Shown: positions 1 to 9,878 of the stretch, one piece after another
Position numbering within the stretch: position 1 is the stretch's first letter
Layout: each line of letters starts with the position of its first letter
From: Marinobacter halophilus
Lineage (GTDB): Bacteria; Pseudomonadota; Gammaproteobacteria; Pseudomonadales; Oleiphilaceae
Reading direction: 5' to 3'
Length of the DNA: 64,000 nucleotides
NCBI RefSeq assembly: GCF_003007685.1
Contig: NZ_PXNN01000003.1
Coordinates: 186,001 to 250,000 of the forward strand
Notes under the pieces: model-generated
Told to the model about the DNA's origin: nothing
What the model saw: only the letters and a program-made list of their open reading frames with translations
Databases searched by the model: none
Program-made: the position numbers and the translations under genes

Positions 1-663
1 GTCTTCTGCTGAATAGCCGCTAACGTTGTCAACCTGTCTGCTCATGTAGAGCATTGTCCAGTTATCATCGGGCAAGCAGCGGTAGGTCACACCAGGCATA
101 TTGTTGAGCAGTGACGCCATTTCATCCCGGCTTGCGCGCAGTTGCTTCTCCATTTCGGTGGCCTGTCTGCGTTGGCGGGCATCAGCCTGGACCAGATCCT
201 CGACCATGCCCGCCAGTTCCTTCAGCATAGAAACCTGATCGCTATTAAAAGAGCGAGGCTTGCGGTCGATCAGGCACAAGGTTCCAAGACAATAGCCGCT
301 CTCGGTATGCAGGGGGGCGCCAGCGTAGAAACGTATGTTGGGGTCACTGGTCACCAGAGGGTTGTCAAAGAAACGCTCGTCCTCAAGCGTATCCTCAACG
401 ATCAGGGGCTCGCTTTGAAGAATGGCATGGCCGCAGAAAGAAATATTTCGTGGTGTTTCCGTTGCGTCGAGCCCCTGCCGGGATTTGAACCATTGCCGAT
501 CCCGGTCGATCAAGGACACCAGAGCAATGGGCACAGAAAAGGTATGGCAAGCAAGACGGGTAATGCGATCAAAGCGTTCTTCGGCACTCCCGGTCAACAA
601 GTCTGTGTCATCGAGTGCCTGTTGGCGCTGTGCTTCATTATCCGGGATTGTGGGTTTTTTCAT
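1..663 (-). CDS. GAF-PAS sensor protein, 5' part only
   Basis: The reading frame opens at ATG 663 and runs off the left edge, so only the first 221 codons are visible. The product starts MKKPTIPDNEAQRQQ and carries a GAF domain at about residues 20-165, with the typical stretches ALVSLIDRDRQWFKS, ISFCGHAI and GAPLHTESGYCLGTLCLIDR. A short linker (MVEDLVQADARQRRQ) leads into the start of a PAS-like domain (NNMPGVTYRCL). GAF domains of this subtype usually sit at the front of histidine kinases or of GGDEF/EAL proteins; which output domain follows is outside the window. The start directly follows the stop of the truncated receiver gene (TAAATG), as in two-gene signalling operons. No metal or nucleotide ligand can be inferred. 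Confidence 0.85.
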   Translation of the reverse strand, partial: MKKPTIPDNEAQRQQALDDTDLLTGSAEERFDRITRLACHTFSVPIALVSLIDRDRQWFKSRQGLDATETPRNISFCGHAILQSEPLIVEDTLEDERFFDNPLVTSDPNIRFYAGAPLHTESGYCLGTLCLIDRKPRSFNSDQVSMLKELAGMVEDLVQADARQRRQATEMEKQLRASRDEMASLLNNMPGVTYRCLPDDNWTMLYMSRQVDNVSGYSAED

Positions 664-813
664 TTAATCACCTTGATCAAGTGTGAACCCATCCCAGATT
701 ACTCGTGTTTTGTCGGCCAAAGCCATCGGGTCGAAGGGTTTTGAAATGACATATTCAACGCCCATTGAATTATATCGCTGCAACTTCCTTGAGAGTTTCT
801 TCGCCGAACTCAT
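664..813 (-). pseudogene. Truncated response-regulator receiver domain (C-terminal remnant)
   Basis: A 49-codon frame starting MSSAKKLSRK matches only the last third of a CheY-like receiver domain. It has the helix-4 region, then GVEYVISKPFDPMALADK with the conserved Lys-Pro pair of strand 5, and a final helix (VIWDGF). The phosphoacceptor Asp and the N-terminal acidic pair are absent, and the frame is closed by a TGA just upstream of the ATG. The gene abuts the GAF/PAS sensor at its 3' end, the place a full response regulator would occupy. I read it as the surviving 3' end of a deleted regulator gene. Expression as a mini-protein is possible but would not give a working receiver. Confidence 0.6.
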
Positions 814-925
814 GGGTTTTCAACGTAAACAACTCGTTACAGTAAGCTTTGTTTCCGGGCGCCCAAATGTTTTGTTCTGAAGAATATCTCAATAACAAAA
901 ATAGATACTTTATGTCTATGGCAAT

Positions 926-1570
926 TCATTCCGGCCCAATGATTTGAGCCACTGCTTTATGGTGAGTGTTTAATTCCGTGTCTTTACAAACTTCCAGAAT
1001 TGCAGCCATGTCGTTGCCGAGCTGTTCAAGCTCGGAGGCAGGCAGATTGCGTTCGGCCATGGCGCGCAGCCCCATGATCTGGCTCTGCAGAAGTCGTGCC
1101 AGTCGCTGGCAGTCGGTCTGCGCGGCAATTTCTCCCCGGTTCCTGGCGCTTTCCAGCAGTTCCGCAAACGAGGTTTCAATGTCTGCCAGCGCACTCTGGG
1201 CCAGGGAATGCAGTGCCGGATTGGTGTTGCTGGCTCCCAGCAGAGTTTTTACGATCAGACAGGCCCTGGCCGGGGCGCAGTCGGTGCAATCGCTGGCAAT
1301 TTGCCTGAGATACGCCTGCAGCCCTTCTATTATGCTGTCATAACCGGCCATGTGCTCCGACAGGTCGGCACCGCCTTGTTGTGCGTACTTGGCCAGGGCC
1401 TCGGAGAACAGGCCGTCTTTACTGCCGAAGGTGGCGTAAATGCTGCCCGGGCGCATATCGAGTGCTTGTTCAATCTGCTTCATAGAGCTGCCGTGGTAGC
1501 CTTTTTTCCAGAACAGGCCGACGGCTTTGCTCAGGGCAGTGTCGCGATCGTATTGGGGGTGCCTGGCCAT
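926..1570 (-). CDS. TetR/AcrR family transcriptional regulator
   Basis: The 214-residue protein has an N-terminal helix-turn-helix at about residues 8-55 (ALSKAVGLFWKKGYHGSSMKQIEQ, then GSIYATFGSKDGLF), the hallmark of TetR repressors. A helical ligand-binding region follows, containing a Cys-rich stretch (CTDCAPARAC). The layout resembles the NemR/AcuR-like subgroup that senses electrophiles, but this is inference from the cysteines only. The gene is divergent from the PEBP-family gene, and a 20-bp palindrome between them overlaps a TATAAT box pointing toward this gene. This suggests autoregulation and possibly control of the neighbour. Length and start are normal for the family. Confidence 0.9.
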   Translation of the reverse strand: MARHPQYDRDTALSKAVGLFWKKGYHGSSMKQIEQALDMRPGSIYATFGSKDGLFSEALAKYAQQGGADLSEHMAGYDSIIEGLQAYLRQIASDCTDCAPARACLIVKTLLGASNTNPALHSLAQSALADIETSFAELLESARNRGEIAAQTDCQRLARLLQSQIMGLRAMAERNLPASELEQLGNDMAAILEVCKDTELNTHHKAVAQIIGPE

Positions 1571-1592
1571 TGTAAAATCCCGGTATCAGTAA

Positions 1593-1612
1593 AATTGAAG
1601 AGTTGTTCAATT
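1593..1612. promoter_or_regulatory. Candidate TetR operator palindrome with -10 box
   Basis: The sequence AATTGAA-N6-TTCAATT is a perfect 7+7 bp inverted repeat in the 177-bp gap between the divergent tetR-like and PEBP genes. On the minus strand TATAAT (rc of 1610-1615) overlaps its edge, so a bound repressor would cover the -10 region of the regulator's own promoter. Function is inferred from position and symmetry. Confidence 0.45.
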
Positions 1613-1747
1613 ATATCCTCAAACACTTCTGGGTTTGCTAATCTGGACAAATACCTAAGGTGATTGATACAACCGGAGAAACAACTGACAGCGTATGACG
1701 CAAAGCGCATGCTTTGACCACAGTAACGTTCAGCAGGAGAAAGTACC

Positions 1748-2374
1748 GTGAAACTAGACGTTCGAGGTGTAGAAGAAGGCCAGCCGATTCCCGATAAGTT
1801 TGCGTTTGGTGTGTTCAGTGAGCAGGACCACATGAGCTTTGGTCCAAACCGCAATCCTGAAATGGTTTGGGACGATGTGCCGGAAGGCACCAAAAGCTTT
1901 GTGGTGATGATGTTTGACCCTGACGTACCCAGTGTTGCCGACGATGTGAACCAGGAAGGCAAAACGGTCTCCAAAGAGCTGCCGCGGGTGGACTTCTTTC
2001 ACTGGTTACTGGTGGACATTCCCGCCAACATCAGCCGCGTTCCGGAAGGCGAAGACAGCGATGGTGTTATCCCCAAGGGTAAGGATTATGGCCCCGCTGC
2101 GCTCGGTGTCCGGGGCGTGAACAACTACACTCAGTTCCTGGCCGGCAATCCCGATATGGCCGGTACCTACGCAGGCTACGATGGCCCATGCCCGCCCTGG
2201 AACGATGAAATCATGCATCACTATCACTTTGAGGTGCATGCACTGGATGTAGAGAGCCTGGATTTGCAGGGCGAGTTTGATGGCAACGATGTGCGCGAGG
2301 CGATGGCAGGGCACGTGCTGGCCAGTGCGCGGGTAACCGGCATCTACACGCTCAATCCCAATCTCAGGTCTTGA
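1748..2374 (+). CDS. YbhB/YbcL-type phosphatidylethanolamine-binding (PEBP) family protein
   Basis: The 208-residue protein carries the two signatures of the bacterial PEBP/Raf-kinase-inhibitor-like family: MFDPDVPS near residue 57, and the ligand-pocket motif GPCPPWNDEIMHHYHFEVHA near residue 150. There is no signal peptide, so it is expected in the cytoplasm. Bacterial members bind small anionic ligands, and their physiological role is mostly unknown. The ATG is preceded by AGGAG (1735-1739), a good ribosome binding site. The divergent TetR gene is the obvious candidate regulator. The family call is firm; the function is not. Confidence 0.88.
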   Translation: MKLDVRGVEEGQPIPDKFAFGVFSEQDHMSFGPNRNPEMVWDDVPEGTKSFVVMMFDPDVPSVADDVNQEGKTVSKELPRVDFFHWLLVDIPANISRVPEGEDSDGVIPKGKDYGPAALGVRGVNNYTQFLAGNPDMAGTYAGYDGPCPPWNDEIMHHYHFEVHALDVESLDLQGEFDGNDVREAMAGHVLASARVTGIYTLNPNLRS

Positions 2375-2510
2375 GCTGCAGAAGCCGAATTCGCGAGTCG
2401 GTGGCCACGGTTAATCCATGGTCATAGAACTGTCTCCTGCCTGTCACCTTCCGGTCACCGCACTTTGCGACGGTGTACCAAACCGGAGTAGCGAAATGGC
2501 GGGAGACGAC

Positions 2511-3362
2511 ATGCGGAACTACCGGAGTGTATTCATATCCGATGTGCATTTGGGTACGGCGGACTGCCAGGCAGACTATCTGCTGGATTTTCTCAATAAT
2601 GTTCGCTGCGAAACCCTCTATCTGGTCGGAGACATTGTTGACCTGATTGCCATGCAGAGGCGTGTCTGCTTCCCGGCTTCTCACCAGGCGGTCATACAGA
2701 AACTCCTTGAGCTTGCCGCGGGTAGCACGCGCGTGGTCTACGTGCCGGGAAATCACGATGACTTCTTTCGCCGGTTCTGCGGCCAAACCATCCACGGTGT
2801 GGAATTGCTTCACAAGGCGGTACATACCACCGCCGATGGTCGACGTTTCATGGTTTGTCATGGTGATCAGTTTGATCAGGTTGTTCGCTGCAGTCCGCTC
2901 ATGCTCTTGGTGGGCGATCGTGCCCATGGTTTTCTATTACGCCTCAACCGCTGGTTCAATTCCGTTCGCCGCCTGCAAGGAAAGCCTTATTGGTCGCTCG
3001 CCGCCTGGGTCAAGAGCCGGATAGGAAAAGCGCGGACGTTTATCCGTCGGTTTGAACTGGCGGCGCTGACAGCCGCGGAAAAAGGTCATTATGATGGTTT
3101 CATCTGCGGCCATATCCACTCCGCCGGGTTTCTGCGCAGCGAAGACGGCCTGTATTGCAACGATGGTGACTGGGTAGAGCATTGCACGGCGCTGGTTGAA
3201 CAGACGGATGGACGTCTGGAGTTGCTGCACTGGTCGGAATCGCCGGTCACCCTCAGTTGTGAGCCGGAGGTGCCGAGTCCCGAATTGTCTGGCGATGCCC
3301 GGCCTGTTATCGACGCTCTGCCCGCTGCCTTTCTGGAGCAATTTGGCGGTTCCGCCAGATAA
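2511..3362 (+). CDS. LpxH-like metallophosphoesterase (UDP-2,3-diacylglucosamine pyrophosphatase family)
   Basis: All calcineurin-type metal-binding blocks are present in order: SDVHLGT, LVGDIVDL, PGNHDDF, MVCHGDQFD and CGHIHSAG, within a 283-residue protein. The spacing and the helical insert after the H-x-D block fit the UDP-2,3-diacylglucosamine diphosphatase group (LpxH/YbbF-like), which removes UMP during lipid A synthesis. This copy is longer than E. coli LpxH (240 residues) and may be a paralog acting on another phosphodiester. I chose ATG 2511 because GGGAG lies five bases upstream; in-frame starts at 2496 and 2418 lack this. A short gap separates it from the DUF302 gene downstream. 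Confidence 0.8.
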   Translation: MRNYRSVFISDVHLGTADCQADYLLDFLNNVRCETLYLVGDIVDLIAMQRRVCFPASHQAVIQKLLELAAGSTRVVYVPGNHDDFFRRFCGQTIHGVELLHKAVHTTADGRRFMVCHGDQFDQVVRCSPLMLLVGDRAHGFLLRLNRWFNSVRRLQGKPYWSLAAWVKSRIGKARTFIRRFELAALTAAEKGHYDGFICGHIHSAGFLRSEDGLYCNDGDWVEHCTALVEQTDGRLELLHWSESPVTLSCEPEVPSPELSGDARPVIDALPAAFLEQFGGSAR

Positions 3363-3439
3363 CCCATCGGTGACTACTGGAGAACGGGCCAGGGGTGAAC
3401 TACCGTAATACAGACCAGGACATCTGAAACGGAGCCCCT

Positions 3440-3889
3440 ATGATCTCTCGAATTGGCGTTTTCTTTTGCCTCATGGTCATGAGCTTGATGGCCAGTGCTG
3501 CAGAAGGTCTGATCTCTTTACAGAGCCCGCACTCGGCTGTGGCAACTATGGATAAACTGGCTGTCATTGTTAAGGAAAAGGGGTTTAAGGTCTTTGCCCG
3601 TATCGACCACGCCGACGGCGCGAGTAAGGTCGGCGCATCGCTGAGGCCGACCGAACTGCTAATTTTTGGCAACCCGAAAGGCGGCACCGCATTTATGCAA
3701 TGCGCCCAGACGGTTGGCATCGACCTGCCACTGAAAGCGCTGGTGTGGGAAGATGCCGAGGGCCAGGTATGGCTCAGTTACAACGATCCTCAATACCTGG
3801 CAGACCGGCATGATGTGGCTGACTGCAAGGTCGTTAAGAATATTGCTGGAGCCCTCGACGGCATCGCGAACACAGTTGTTTCACCCTGA
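3440..3889 (+). CDS. Exported DUF302 protein
   Basis: The 149-residue product begins with a signal peptide (MISRIGVFFCLMVMSLMASAAEG, probable cleavage after ASA). A DUF302 domain follows, recognisable by the N-terminal SPHSAVATMDKLAVIVKEKG helix, the central RPTELLIFGNPKGGTAFMQ block and the LPLKALVWEDAEGQVWLSYNDP segment. DUF302 proteins are small periplasmic or membrane-anchored proteins of unknown function, sometimes found near sulfur or metal genes. A Shine-Dalgarno-like GGAG lies before the start. Nothing in the neighbours points to a specific role. Confidence 0.82.
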   Translation: MISRIGVFFCLMVMSLMASAAEGLISLQSPHSAVATMDKLAVIVKEKGFKVFARIDHADGASKVGASLRPTELLIFGNPKGGTAFMQCAQTVGIDLPLKALVWEDAEGQVWLSYNDPQYLADRHDVADCKVVKNIAGALDGIANTVVSP

Positions 3890-4003
3890 GGTGTCATTTT
3901 GTGGGACTTTTGAACAACCATTCAGAATGACGCTTGTGTGATAAAAGCGCCCCATAGCGCGTTTTCAATACGCCGGGCAACCGGATTGCTCATTATCTTG
4001 TTC

Positions 4004-5188
4004 CTACGCGGTCCGGGTTTGGCGAACCAGCGCTTCAATGTCTCTGAGAATAACCGGAGCATCAACGACTCGTGCCAGCCAGCTCAAGGGAATGCCGCGT
4101 TCACCACCCACGCCGTGAATGGCGGCCATGGCCGGCCCGATGATCCAGGCCCTGCCGCAAGAATCACCCCCGCATTCGATATTGGCGCGAACGGCTTCGG
4201 TATAGCTGTTGGCATGGCTCAGGATATGAAAGATCACCGGCATGGCTTCGTGCAGATAGCAGGTGCGGCCAAAGGTGTCGCCCGCGCTCGCGGCCTCCAG
4301 AGCGGAGCCGGAGCGAGCTTTGTTGAGGTTTTCCGAATCTGGCGCTTCGGGGGTTGCTGCGTCCAGAGCCATGGAGATGGGCTCGCCCCGGAAAAGCTGA
4401 TCCAGCAGTCGCGCAGCGCATTTTGCCCAGGCCACCGCTTCGTCATGGTGATTGGTTACCCGGACAGCGGCTTCTGTGATTTCCATCAGTTTGTCGCTGC
4501 CGCAATAGCAGGCCACTAATGGTGGCAACTTGGAAACCGCCGGCAGCTGCATGTCGTTGGCACCGCTTTCGGGCTGCAGGTTTTGGTCAATGGTTTCAGC
4601 AAGGTGAACGCCTGCTTCCTGTATCTCCGGTTCCTGGTAGGTAAGGCTGATTGCCTTGCGGACCGGCTGGGCCAGCTGGTCGCCACTCAGGCGCCGGGTG
4701 TAGGGCAAGACCTTCTGCACCAGTATTCGTTTCTGTTTATCGGTCAGTTCGGCAGTTGTCGTCGATTGCGCCTGTTCAATGGCTTGCTGTTCGATGGTGC
4801 TGAGGTTGTTCAGGGTCACCCGGGTGGGATTGTCGATGTAACCCCGCCAATGACCACCAGGGCCAAAGAAAGCACGAAAGCGGCGTTGGTAATCGCGGAT
4901 ATCCAGGGTGCCTTCACTGGCCAGCAGGCTGTCGGTCAGCACGCCAGTGGCTGCGCCGTAGTGGCTGATATCACCCGGCTGTTTGCCTTCGTGCGCAAAG
5001 TACCCGAAGCCACCTTGGTAATACTCGGCTTTCGGAATCAGGAACTCCGGTGACTGGCCACCTACTTCCAGAATGCGCGGGCTGTCATACAGCCAGTGCA
5101 GCCCCAGGCTGGCCGCGTCTGCGACCCAGCCACCGGCGAGGGCTGCAATTATTGCGGGTTTTCTGTCGCTGGAAAGGTTGCTGGTCAT
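4004..5188 (-). CDS. ADP-ribosylglycohydrolase family protein
   Basis: The 394-residue protein starts with AALAGGWVADAASLGLHWLYD, the N-terminal block of the ADP-ribosylglycohydrolase/J1-crystallin-like fold. It ends with ANIECGGDSCGRAWIIGPAMAAIHG, the equivalent of the N-x-GGDTD metal-binding block. Family enzymes use two Mg ions held by Asp/Glu residues to remove ADP-ribose from proteins or small molecules. Here the second Asp of GGDTD is a Cys, and the front GDA-type motif reads VADA, so catalytic competence is uncertain. It is transcribed alone, opposite to its neighbours, with AAGGAT before the ATG. Fold assignment is confident; substrate is unknown. Confidence 0.78.
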   Translation of the reverse strand: MTSNLSSDRKPAIIAALAGGWVADAASLGLHWLYDSPRILEVGGQSPEFLIPKAEYYQGGFGYFAHEGKQPGDISHYGAATGVLTDSLLASEGTLDIRDYQRRFRAFFGPGGHWRGYIDNPTRVTLNNLSTIEQQAIEQAQSTTTAELTDKQKRILVQKVLPYTRRLSGDQLAQPVRKAISLTYQEPEIQEAGVHLAETIDQNLQPESGANDMQLPAVSKLPPLVACYCGSDKLMEITEAAVRVTNHHDEAVAWAKCAARLLDQLFRGEPISMALDAATPEAPDSENLNKARSGSALEAASAGDTFGRTCYLHEAMPVIFHILSHANSYTEAVRANIECGGDSCGRAWIIGPAMAAIHGVGGERGIPLSWLARVVDAPVILRDIEALVRQTRTA

Positions 5189-5416
5189 TGGAAATCCTTA
5201 AAGGTCGGGTACAGAAGTCGAGATGCAAAAACGCATGTCTGGTGCCAACTGTAGCCCTGAAACGGCAAATACAACAAACGGACGGTCGTTGCTCAGCCAT
5301 TGCCCCAGCGCGGCATAAGCGTTCGTTATCGAACAGACATCCCCCGCCAATGGCACGAAGATCCATCAAGGTCAGCGCTGAATGGCGTTCCCCTATCAAA
5401 TCTGGAAGGAGTAATC

Positions 5417-6793
5417 ATGTCGACAATCACCACCGTTAATCCCGCGACCGAAAAAGCAATTCAGAGCTATGACATCATGACTGAAGCGCAGGCGACGGAT
5501 CGGCTTGAAGCCTGTCATGCGGCGTTTCTACAATGGCGAGAACTAAGCCATCAGGATCGGGCCCCCTATCTAAAAAAGATCGGTCAAAAATTGCGCGATA
5601 ATGCCGATGAGCTGGCCGCCTTGATGACCAACGAAACTGGCAAGCTATTAAAAGACGGGCATGTTGAGGTCGAGCTCTGCGCGGCGCTCTTTGATTACGC
5701 CGCCGAAAACGGACCCGACGCGTTGGCAGATGAAGAACGTAAGCAGGGTCTCAACGGCAAGCGCGGCGTTGTCAGCTATCAGCCCGTTGGTGTCATCTAT
5801 TCGATTCAGCCCTGGAACTTCCCTATCTACCAGCCGGTGCGCGTGCTGGCGGCAAATCTGATGGCAGGCAACGGCTGTGTTCTGAAGCACGCCAGCATCT
5901 GCACCGGGTCTGGCCTGCGGCTGCGCGAATTATGCATTGAAGCGGGCCTGCCCGAAGACCTGTTTCAGGTCATCGTGATCGACCACGACACCAGTGACAG
6001 GCTGATCGCCCATCCCAAGGTTCGTGGTGTCACGCTGACCGGCAGTGATGGAGCCGGTAGGCATGTTGGAGCTACAGCTGCCAAGGCGTTGAAGAAGACC
6101 GTGCTGGAACTGGGGTCGAACGACGCCTACCTGGTACTGGAAGACGCCGATATTGAAACGGCGGTAAAGTTTTCAGTCATCGGGCGGCTGTACAACAATG
6201 GACAGACCTGCGTTTCCGCAAAGCGCTTTATCGTGACCGATAAGGTCTATGACGCTTTTGTCGAGGCTTTCGTGGCTCAAATGAAAGACATCGTTATGGG
6301 CGATCCCACGAATAAGGACAGCCAACTTGGCCCGCTTTCAAGCCAGGACCAGTTTGACACGGTCAAAAAACAGGTGGATGCCAGCGTCGCCAAGGGTGCA
6401 AAAATCCTCTGCGGCGGAGAAGTACCCGACCGCACGGGTGCCTATTATCCGGCGACGGTGCTGGCAGACCTTGCGCCCGGAATGCCCGCCTATGACGATG
6501 AAATCTTCGGGCCGGTGGCGTCGATTATCCGCGCCAGGGATGACGAGGACGCCATGCGGCTGGCGAATGAAAGCCGCTATGGACTGGGCGGAGGGATCTT
6601 TTCAAAAGATGAGGAACGTGCCGTGAAGCTGGCCCGCGATCACTTTGACACGGGGATGATCCGCATCAACTCGTTCGGGGCCGCTGATCCGAATATGCCC
6701 TTTGGCGGGGTCAAGGATTCTGGATACGGACGTGAGCACGGCGGCTTTGGCATGAAGGAATTCGTCAACGTAAAGTCGATTTTCCTGCCGTGA
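5417..6793 (+). CDS. NAD(P)-dependent succinate-semialdehyde-type aldehyde dehydrogenase
   Basis: This 458-residue aldehyde dehydrogenase has the catalytic Glu in VLELGSND (about residue 231) and the nucleophilic Cys in NNGQTCVS (about residue 265). It also has the NAD-site stretch QPWNFP and the C-terminal [15 protein letters not shown] block. The slightly short N-terminus and overall pattern resemble the YneI/GabD group that oxidises succinate semialdehyde, but the true substrate cannot be read from sequence. ATG 5417 was chosen because GGAAGGAG precedes it; upstream in-frame codons give a poor N-terminus. It is followed after 49 bp by a short-chain dehydrogenase, so the two probably share a transcript and an alcohol-aldehyde-acid route. 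Confidence 0.85.
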   Translation: MSTITTVNPATEKAIQSYDIMTEAQATDRLEACHAAFLQWRELSHQDRAPYLKKIGQKLRDNADELAALMTNETGKLLKDGHVEVELCAALFDYAAENGPDALADEERKQGLNGKRGVVSYQPVGVIYSIQPWNFPIYQPVRVLAANLMAGNGCVLKHASICTGSGLRLRELCIEAGLPEDLFQVIVIDHDTSDRLIAHPKVRGVTLTGSDGAGRHVGATAAKALKKTVLELGSNDAYLVLEDADIETAVKFSVIGRLYNNGQTCVSAKRFIVTDKVYDAFVEAFVAQMKDIVMGDPTNKDSQLGPLSSQDQFDTVKKQVDASVAKGAKILCGGEVPDRTGAYYPATVLADLAPGMPAYDDEIFGPVASIIRARDDEDAMRLANESRYGLGGGIFSKDEERAVKLARDHFDTGMIRINSFGAADPNMPFGGVKDSGYGREHGGFGMKEFVNVKSIFLP

Positions 6794-6842
6794 CCACGCG
6801 CCATCCTTCAACTACCTCTCACACAAACCAGGAGTAGAACCC

Positions 6843-7580
6843 ATGTCAGAGATCAATGGCAAGGTCGTTATCATTACCGGCGCCAGCAGTGGTCTCGGTA
6901 AAGCCACCGCCCACCGCCTGGCCAAGGGTGGCGCCAAGTTGGTGCTTGCTGCCCGCCGCGAGGAACGGCTTGTGGAGTTGCGTGACGCCATCAAGGAGCA
7001 GGGCGGTGAAGCTATCTACCAGGTCACCGACGTTACTGACAGAGATCAGGTCGAGTCGCTGGCCAAGGCAGCAAAAGAGGCCTATGGCCGCATCGACGTG
7101 CTGGTTAACAACGCAGGCCTGATGCCGCTGTCGCCGCTGGATGAACTCAAGATTGATGAGTGGGACAAGATGATCGACGTTAACATCCGGGGTGTGCTTT
7201 ACGGCATCGCCGCAGTGTTGCCGACCATGCGCGAACAGCATGTCGGCCACATCATCAATCTGTCGTCGGTCGCCGGGCATAAGGTCTTTCCTGCGTCCGC
7301 CGTCTATTCCGCAACCAAGTATGCCGTGAAAGCGCTGTCAGAAGGCATTCGTCAGGAAGGAGACGGGGAAATCCGCTCCACCAATATCTCACCGGGGGCT
7401 GTAGCGACTGAGCTGACCAGTAAAATCAGTGACCCTGAGACCGCCAAGGGTGTGGATGAGATGTACGAGATGGCCATTGACGCCGATGCGATTGCGCGGG
7501 CGATTACCTACGCCATCGAGCAGCCGGCGGATGTCGACGTCAACGAGATTATTATCCGGCCGACCAAGCAGCCACTCTGA
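6843..7580 (+). CDS. Short-chain dehydrogenase/reductase (NADP-type classical SDR)
   Basis: The 245-residue protein shows the Rossmann motif TGASSGLG, the AARREERL segment (Arg residues after strand 2 suggest NADP), NNAG, the catalytic Ser in LSSVAG and the YSATK Tyr-Lys pair. Length and motifs are those of classical SDRs related to YdfG-like serine/3-hydroxy acid dehydrogenases. The gene follows the aldehyde dehydrogenase with AGGAG before its ATG, consistent with a two-gene unit oxidising an alcohol or hydroxy acid and then its aldehyde. Substrate remains unassigned. Confidence 0.87.
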   Translation: MSEINGKVVIITGASSGLGKATAHRLAKGGAKLVLAARREERLVELRDAIKEQGGEAIYQVTDVTDRDQVESLAKAAKEAYGRIDVLVNNAGLMPLSPLDELKIDEWDKMIDVNIRGVLYGIAAVLPTMREQHVGHIINLSSVAGHKVFPASAVYSATKYAVKALSEGIRQEGDGEIRSTNISPGAVATELTSKISDPETAKGVDEMYEMAIDADAIARAITYAIEQPADVDVNEIIIRPTKQPL

Positions 7581-7773
7581 TCAGAAAGGCGCTCTATTCA
7601 AACTGGTGACAGGCTCGCGTTGCTGGAGCAGCTCAAGAAAACGCTGGAGCGCTGAAGCGCTTCTCTGGATACGGTCTCTTGCCGCCCAACTTGACGTATG
7701 TCACCCATAACCTTGTCTTATCGGGCCATACTGAAAATGATATACCCCCTCTCTCAGGAAAGGAGATCCCTGA

Positions 7774-9792
7774 ATGGCTCATCCAAAAAGTTCCAAAACA
7801 GCACCGTCAAAACTGCAAGCCCATATCGATGCGCTGGCAGCGCAGGGCGTTGGTGTCACCCCGGACGCTTCCTCCCGGCATTTGCACAACGGCATCGATA
7901 CGCCACTGCCACCGGCGGACCTGCACGGTGCCTATGTCAACAATCGCCCGCTTCCCACTGAAGGCATTGCCGATCGCCATGCCTGGATTGTCGGCAGTGG
8001 TATTGCCGGCCTGTCCGCCGCGTTTTTTCTGATTCGCGACGGCCATATGCCGGCCGGCAATATCACCTTTTTGGAAGAGCAGAGCATTGAGGGTGGCTCC
8101 TTGGATGGCGCCGGTAGCGCCGAAGACGGCTACATCGTGCGGGGTGGCCGGGAAATGGAAATGACCTACCAGAATTTCTGGGATGTGTTCTCGGAGATAC
8201 CGGCTCTGGAGATGCCCAAGCCCTTCACCGTGCTGGATGAATACCGGATCGTCAATGACGCCGACAAGAACTGGTCGAAAGCACGGCTGTTGGAGAAGCA
8301 GGGCCAGATCAAGGATTTTTCGACGATGGAGCTGAGCAAACGGCAGCAGCTGGAGTTGGTCCGGCTCCTGCTCGCGCGCAAGGAGGATCTGGACGACATT
8401 ACGGTAGAGGAATGGTTCAGTGAAGGTTTTCTGAACACCAATTTCTACACCTTCTGGCGCACCATGTTTGCCTTCCAGAACTGGCATTCCGTGCTTGAAA
8501 TGAAGCTCTATATGCATCGTTTCCTGCACCTGATGGATGGGTTAAACGATATGACCTCGCTCGTTTTCCCGAGATACAATCAATACGATGGTTTTGTGCG
8601 CCCGCTGATGAGTTGGCTAAAGGACCAGGGCGTTAACATCCAGTACGACACCATTGTCGAGAACCTGGAAATGGAAACCTCTGATAACACCAGAACGGTC
8701 ACGGCGATCCAGTGCCATGGCAGCGAGGGTGACAAAACTTTTAACGTCGGCGACCGCGATCTGGTGTTCGTCACCACCGGCTCGATGACCGAAGACACCG
8801 CCTACGGCGATGACAACACGGCGCCGCAACTGAAAGAAAAAGATCAGGCCGGCTTCGGTTCAGGCTGGCAGTTGTGGAAAAACCTGGCGCAACAATCCGA
8901 GGTGTTTGGCCGGCCCGAGAAGTTTTGCGGCAACATACCCGGGTCAACCTGGGAATCTGTCACCCTGACCTGCAAGCCCTCCCCGCTGATGGATAAGCTC
9001 AAGGAGCTGTCAGTTAACGACCCGTATTCCGGTTTCACGGCAACGGGTGGGATCATCACTTTTACCGATTCCGCCTGGCTGATGAGCTTCACGTGTAACC
9101 GGCAGCCCCACTTCCCGGACCAGCCTGATGACGTGCTTGTGCTGTGGACCTACGCATTGTTGATGGATAAGCCCGGTGACTACGTGAAAAAAACCATGCC
9201 CGAATGTACCGGCAGAGAAGTGCTGACGGAAATGTGTTATCACCTGGGCCTGATTGATCAAATCGATGAGGTGATTGCCGCCACCAAAACCCGCGTTGCC
9301 TTGATGCCCTACATCACCGCGCAATTCATGCCCCGCGCCAAAGGAGACCGGCCCTGGGCGGTCCCGGAAGGCTGCACCAACCTGGCCTTGATGGGGCAGT
9401 TTGTGGAGACCCACAACGATGTGGTGTTTACCCTTGAAAGCTCAGTGCGCACGGCCCGGATCGGTGTCTACAGCCTGCTGGGAATCCACAAACAGGTGCC
9501 GGATATCTACCCGGGCCAGTACGATATCCGCCGATTGCTGCGGGCAACCCGCACCCTGAACAGCGACGAAGCGTTTCTGGGCGAGGGCTTGCTGCGCCGC
9601 ATTCTTGGTGGCACCTACTTCGAACACATTCTGCCGCTTGGCCCGGGTGAGAAGCCCGAGGAGCTGAGCAGGCCGGGATTGTTCGAGCAGCAGTTCCAGG
9701 CGCTTCGAGGTCTTCTCGAAGACAATCAGACGCTGGATGATGCCAGGGATTGGGTCCAGGGTGTGCTGAGCAAATTGCGTGGGCGCCGCTGA
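7774..9792 (+). CDS. ohyA: Oleate hydratase (MCRA family)
   Basis: The 672-residue protein matches the myosin-cross-reactive-antigen flavoprotein family throughout: FAD motif [15 protein letters not shown], then [55 protein letters not shown], and the C-terminal [15 protein letters not shown]. These FAD-dependent enzymes add water to the cis-9 double bond of oleic acid to give 10-hydroxystearate, used in fatty-acid detoxification or metabolism. AAAGGAG precedes the ATG. It appears to be monocistronic, with a 190-bp upstream gap and a convergent neighbour. Together with the wax synthase elsewhere in the window it indicates active long-chain lipid metabolism. Confidence 0.93.
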   Translation: MAHPKSSKTAPSKLQAHIDALAAQGVGVTPDASSRHLHNGIDTPLPPADLHGAYVNNRPLPTEGIADRHAWIVGSGIAGLSAAFFLIRDGHMPAGNITFLEEQSIEGGSLDGAGSAEDGYIVRGGREMEMTYQNFWDVFSEIPALEMPKPFTVLDEYRIVNDADKNWSKARLLEKQGQIKDFSTMELSKRQQLELVRLLLARKEDLDDITVEEWFSEGFLNTNFYTFWRTMFAFQNWHSVLEMKLYMHRFLHLMDGLNDMTSLVFPRYNQYDGFVRPLMSWLKDQGVNIQYDTIVENLEMETSDNTRTVTAIQCHGSEGDKTFNVGDRDLVFVTTGSMTEDTAYGDDNTAPQLKEKDQAGFGSGWQLWKNLAQQSEVFGRPEKFCGNIPGSTWESVTLTCKPSPLMDKLKELSVNDPYSGFTATGGIITFTDSAWLMSFTCNRQPHFPDQPDDVLVLWTYALLMDKPGDYVKKTMPECTGREVLTEMCYHLGLIDQIDEVIAATKTRVALMPYITAQFMPRAKGDRPWAVPEGCTNLALMGQFVETHNDVVFTLESSVRTARIGVYSLLGIHKQVPDIYPGQYDIRRLLRATRTLNSDEAFLGEGLLRRILGGTYFEHILPLGPGEKPEELSRPGLFEQQFQALRGLLEDNQTLDDARDWVQGVLSKLRGRR

Positions 9793-9878
9793 TCCCCACG
9801 CCGTTGGTTTTTCAGTGATTTGATCAGTGCCAGAATCGCCAGGCCGTGTGATAAATTTTGCACCTGGCGGTTTCTGTT

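Noticed and set aside
5189..5416. Small gene in the gap before the aldehyde dehydrogenase
   Set aside because: Frames here lack a ribosome binding site and recognisable sequence.
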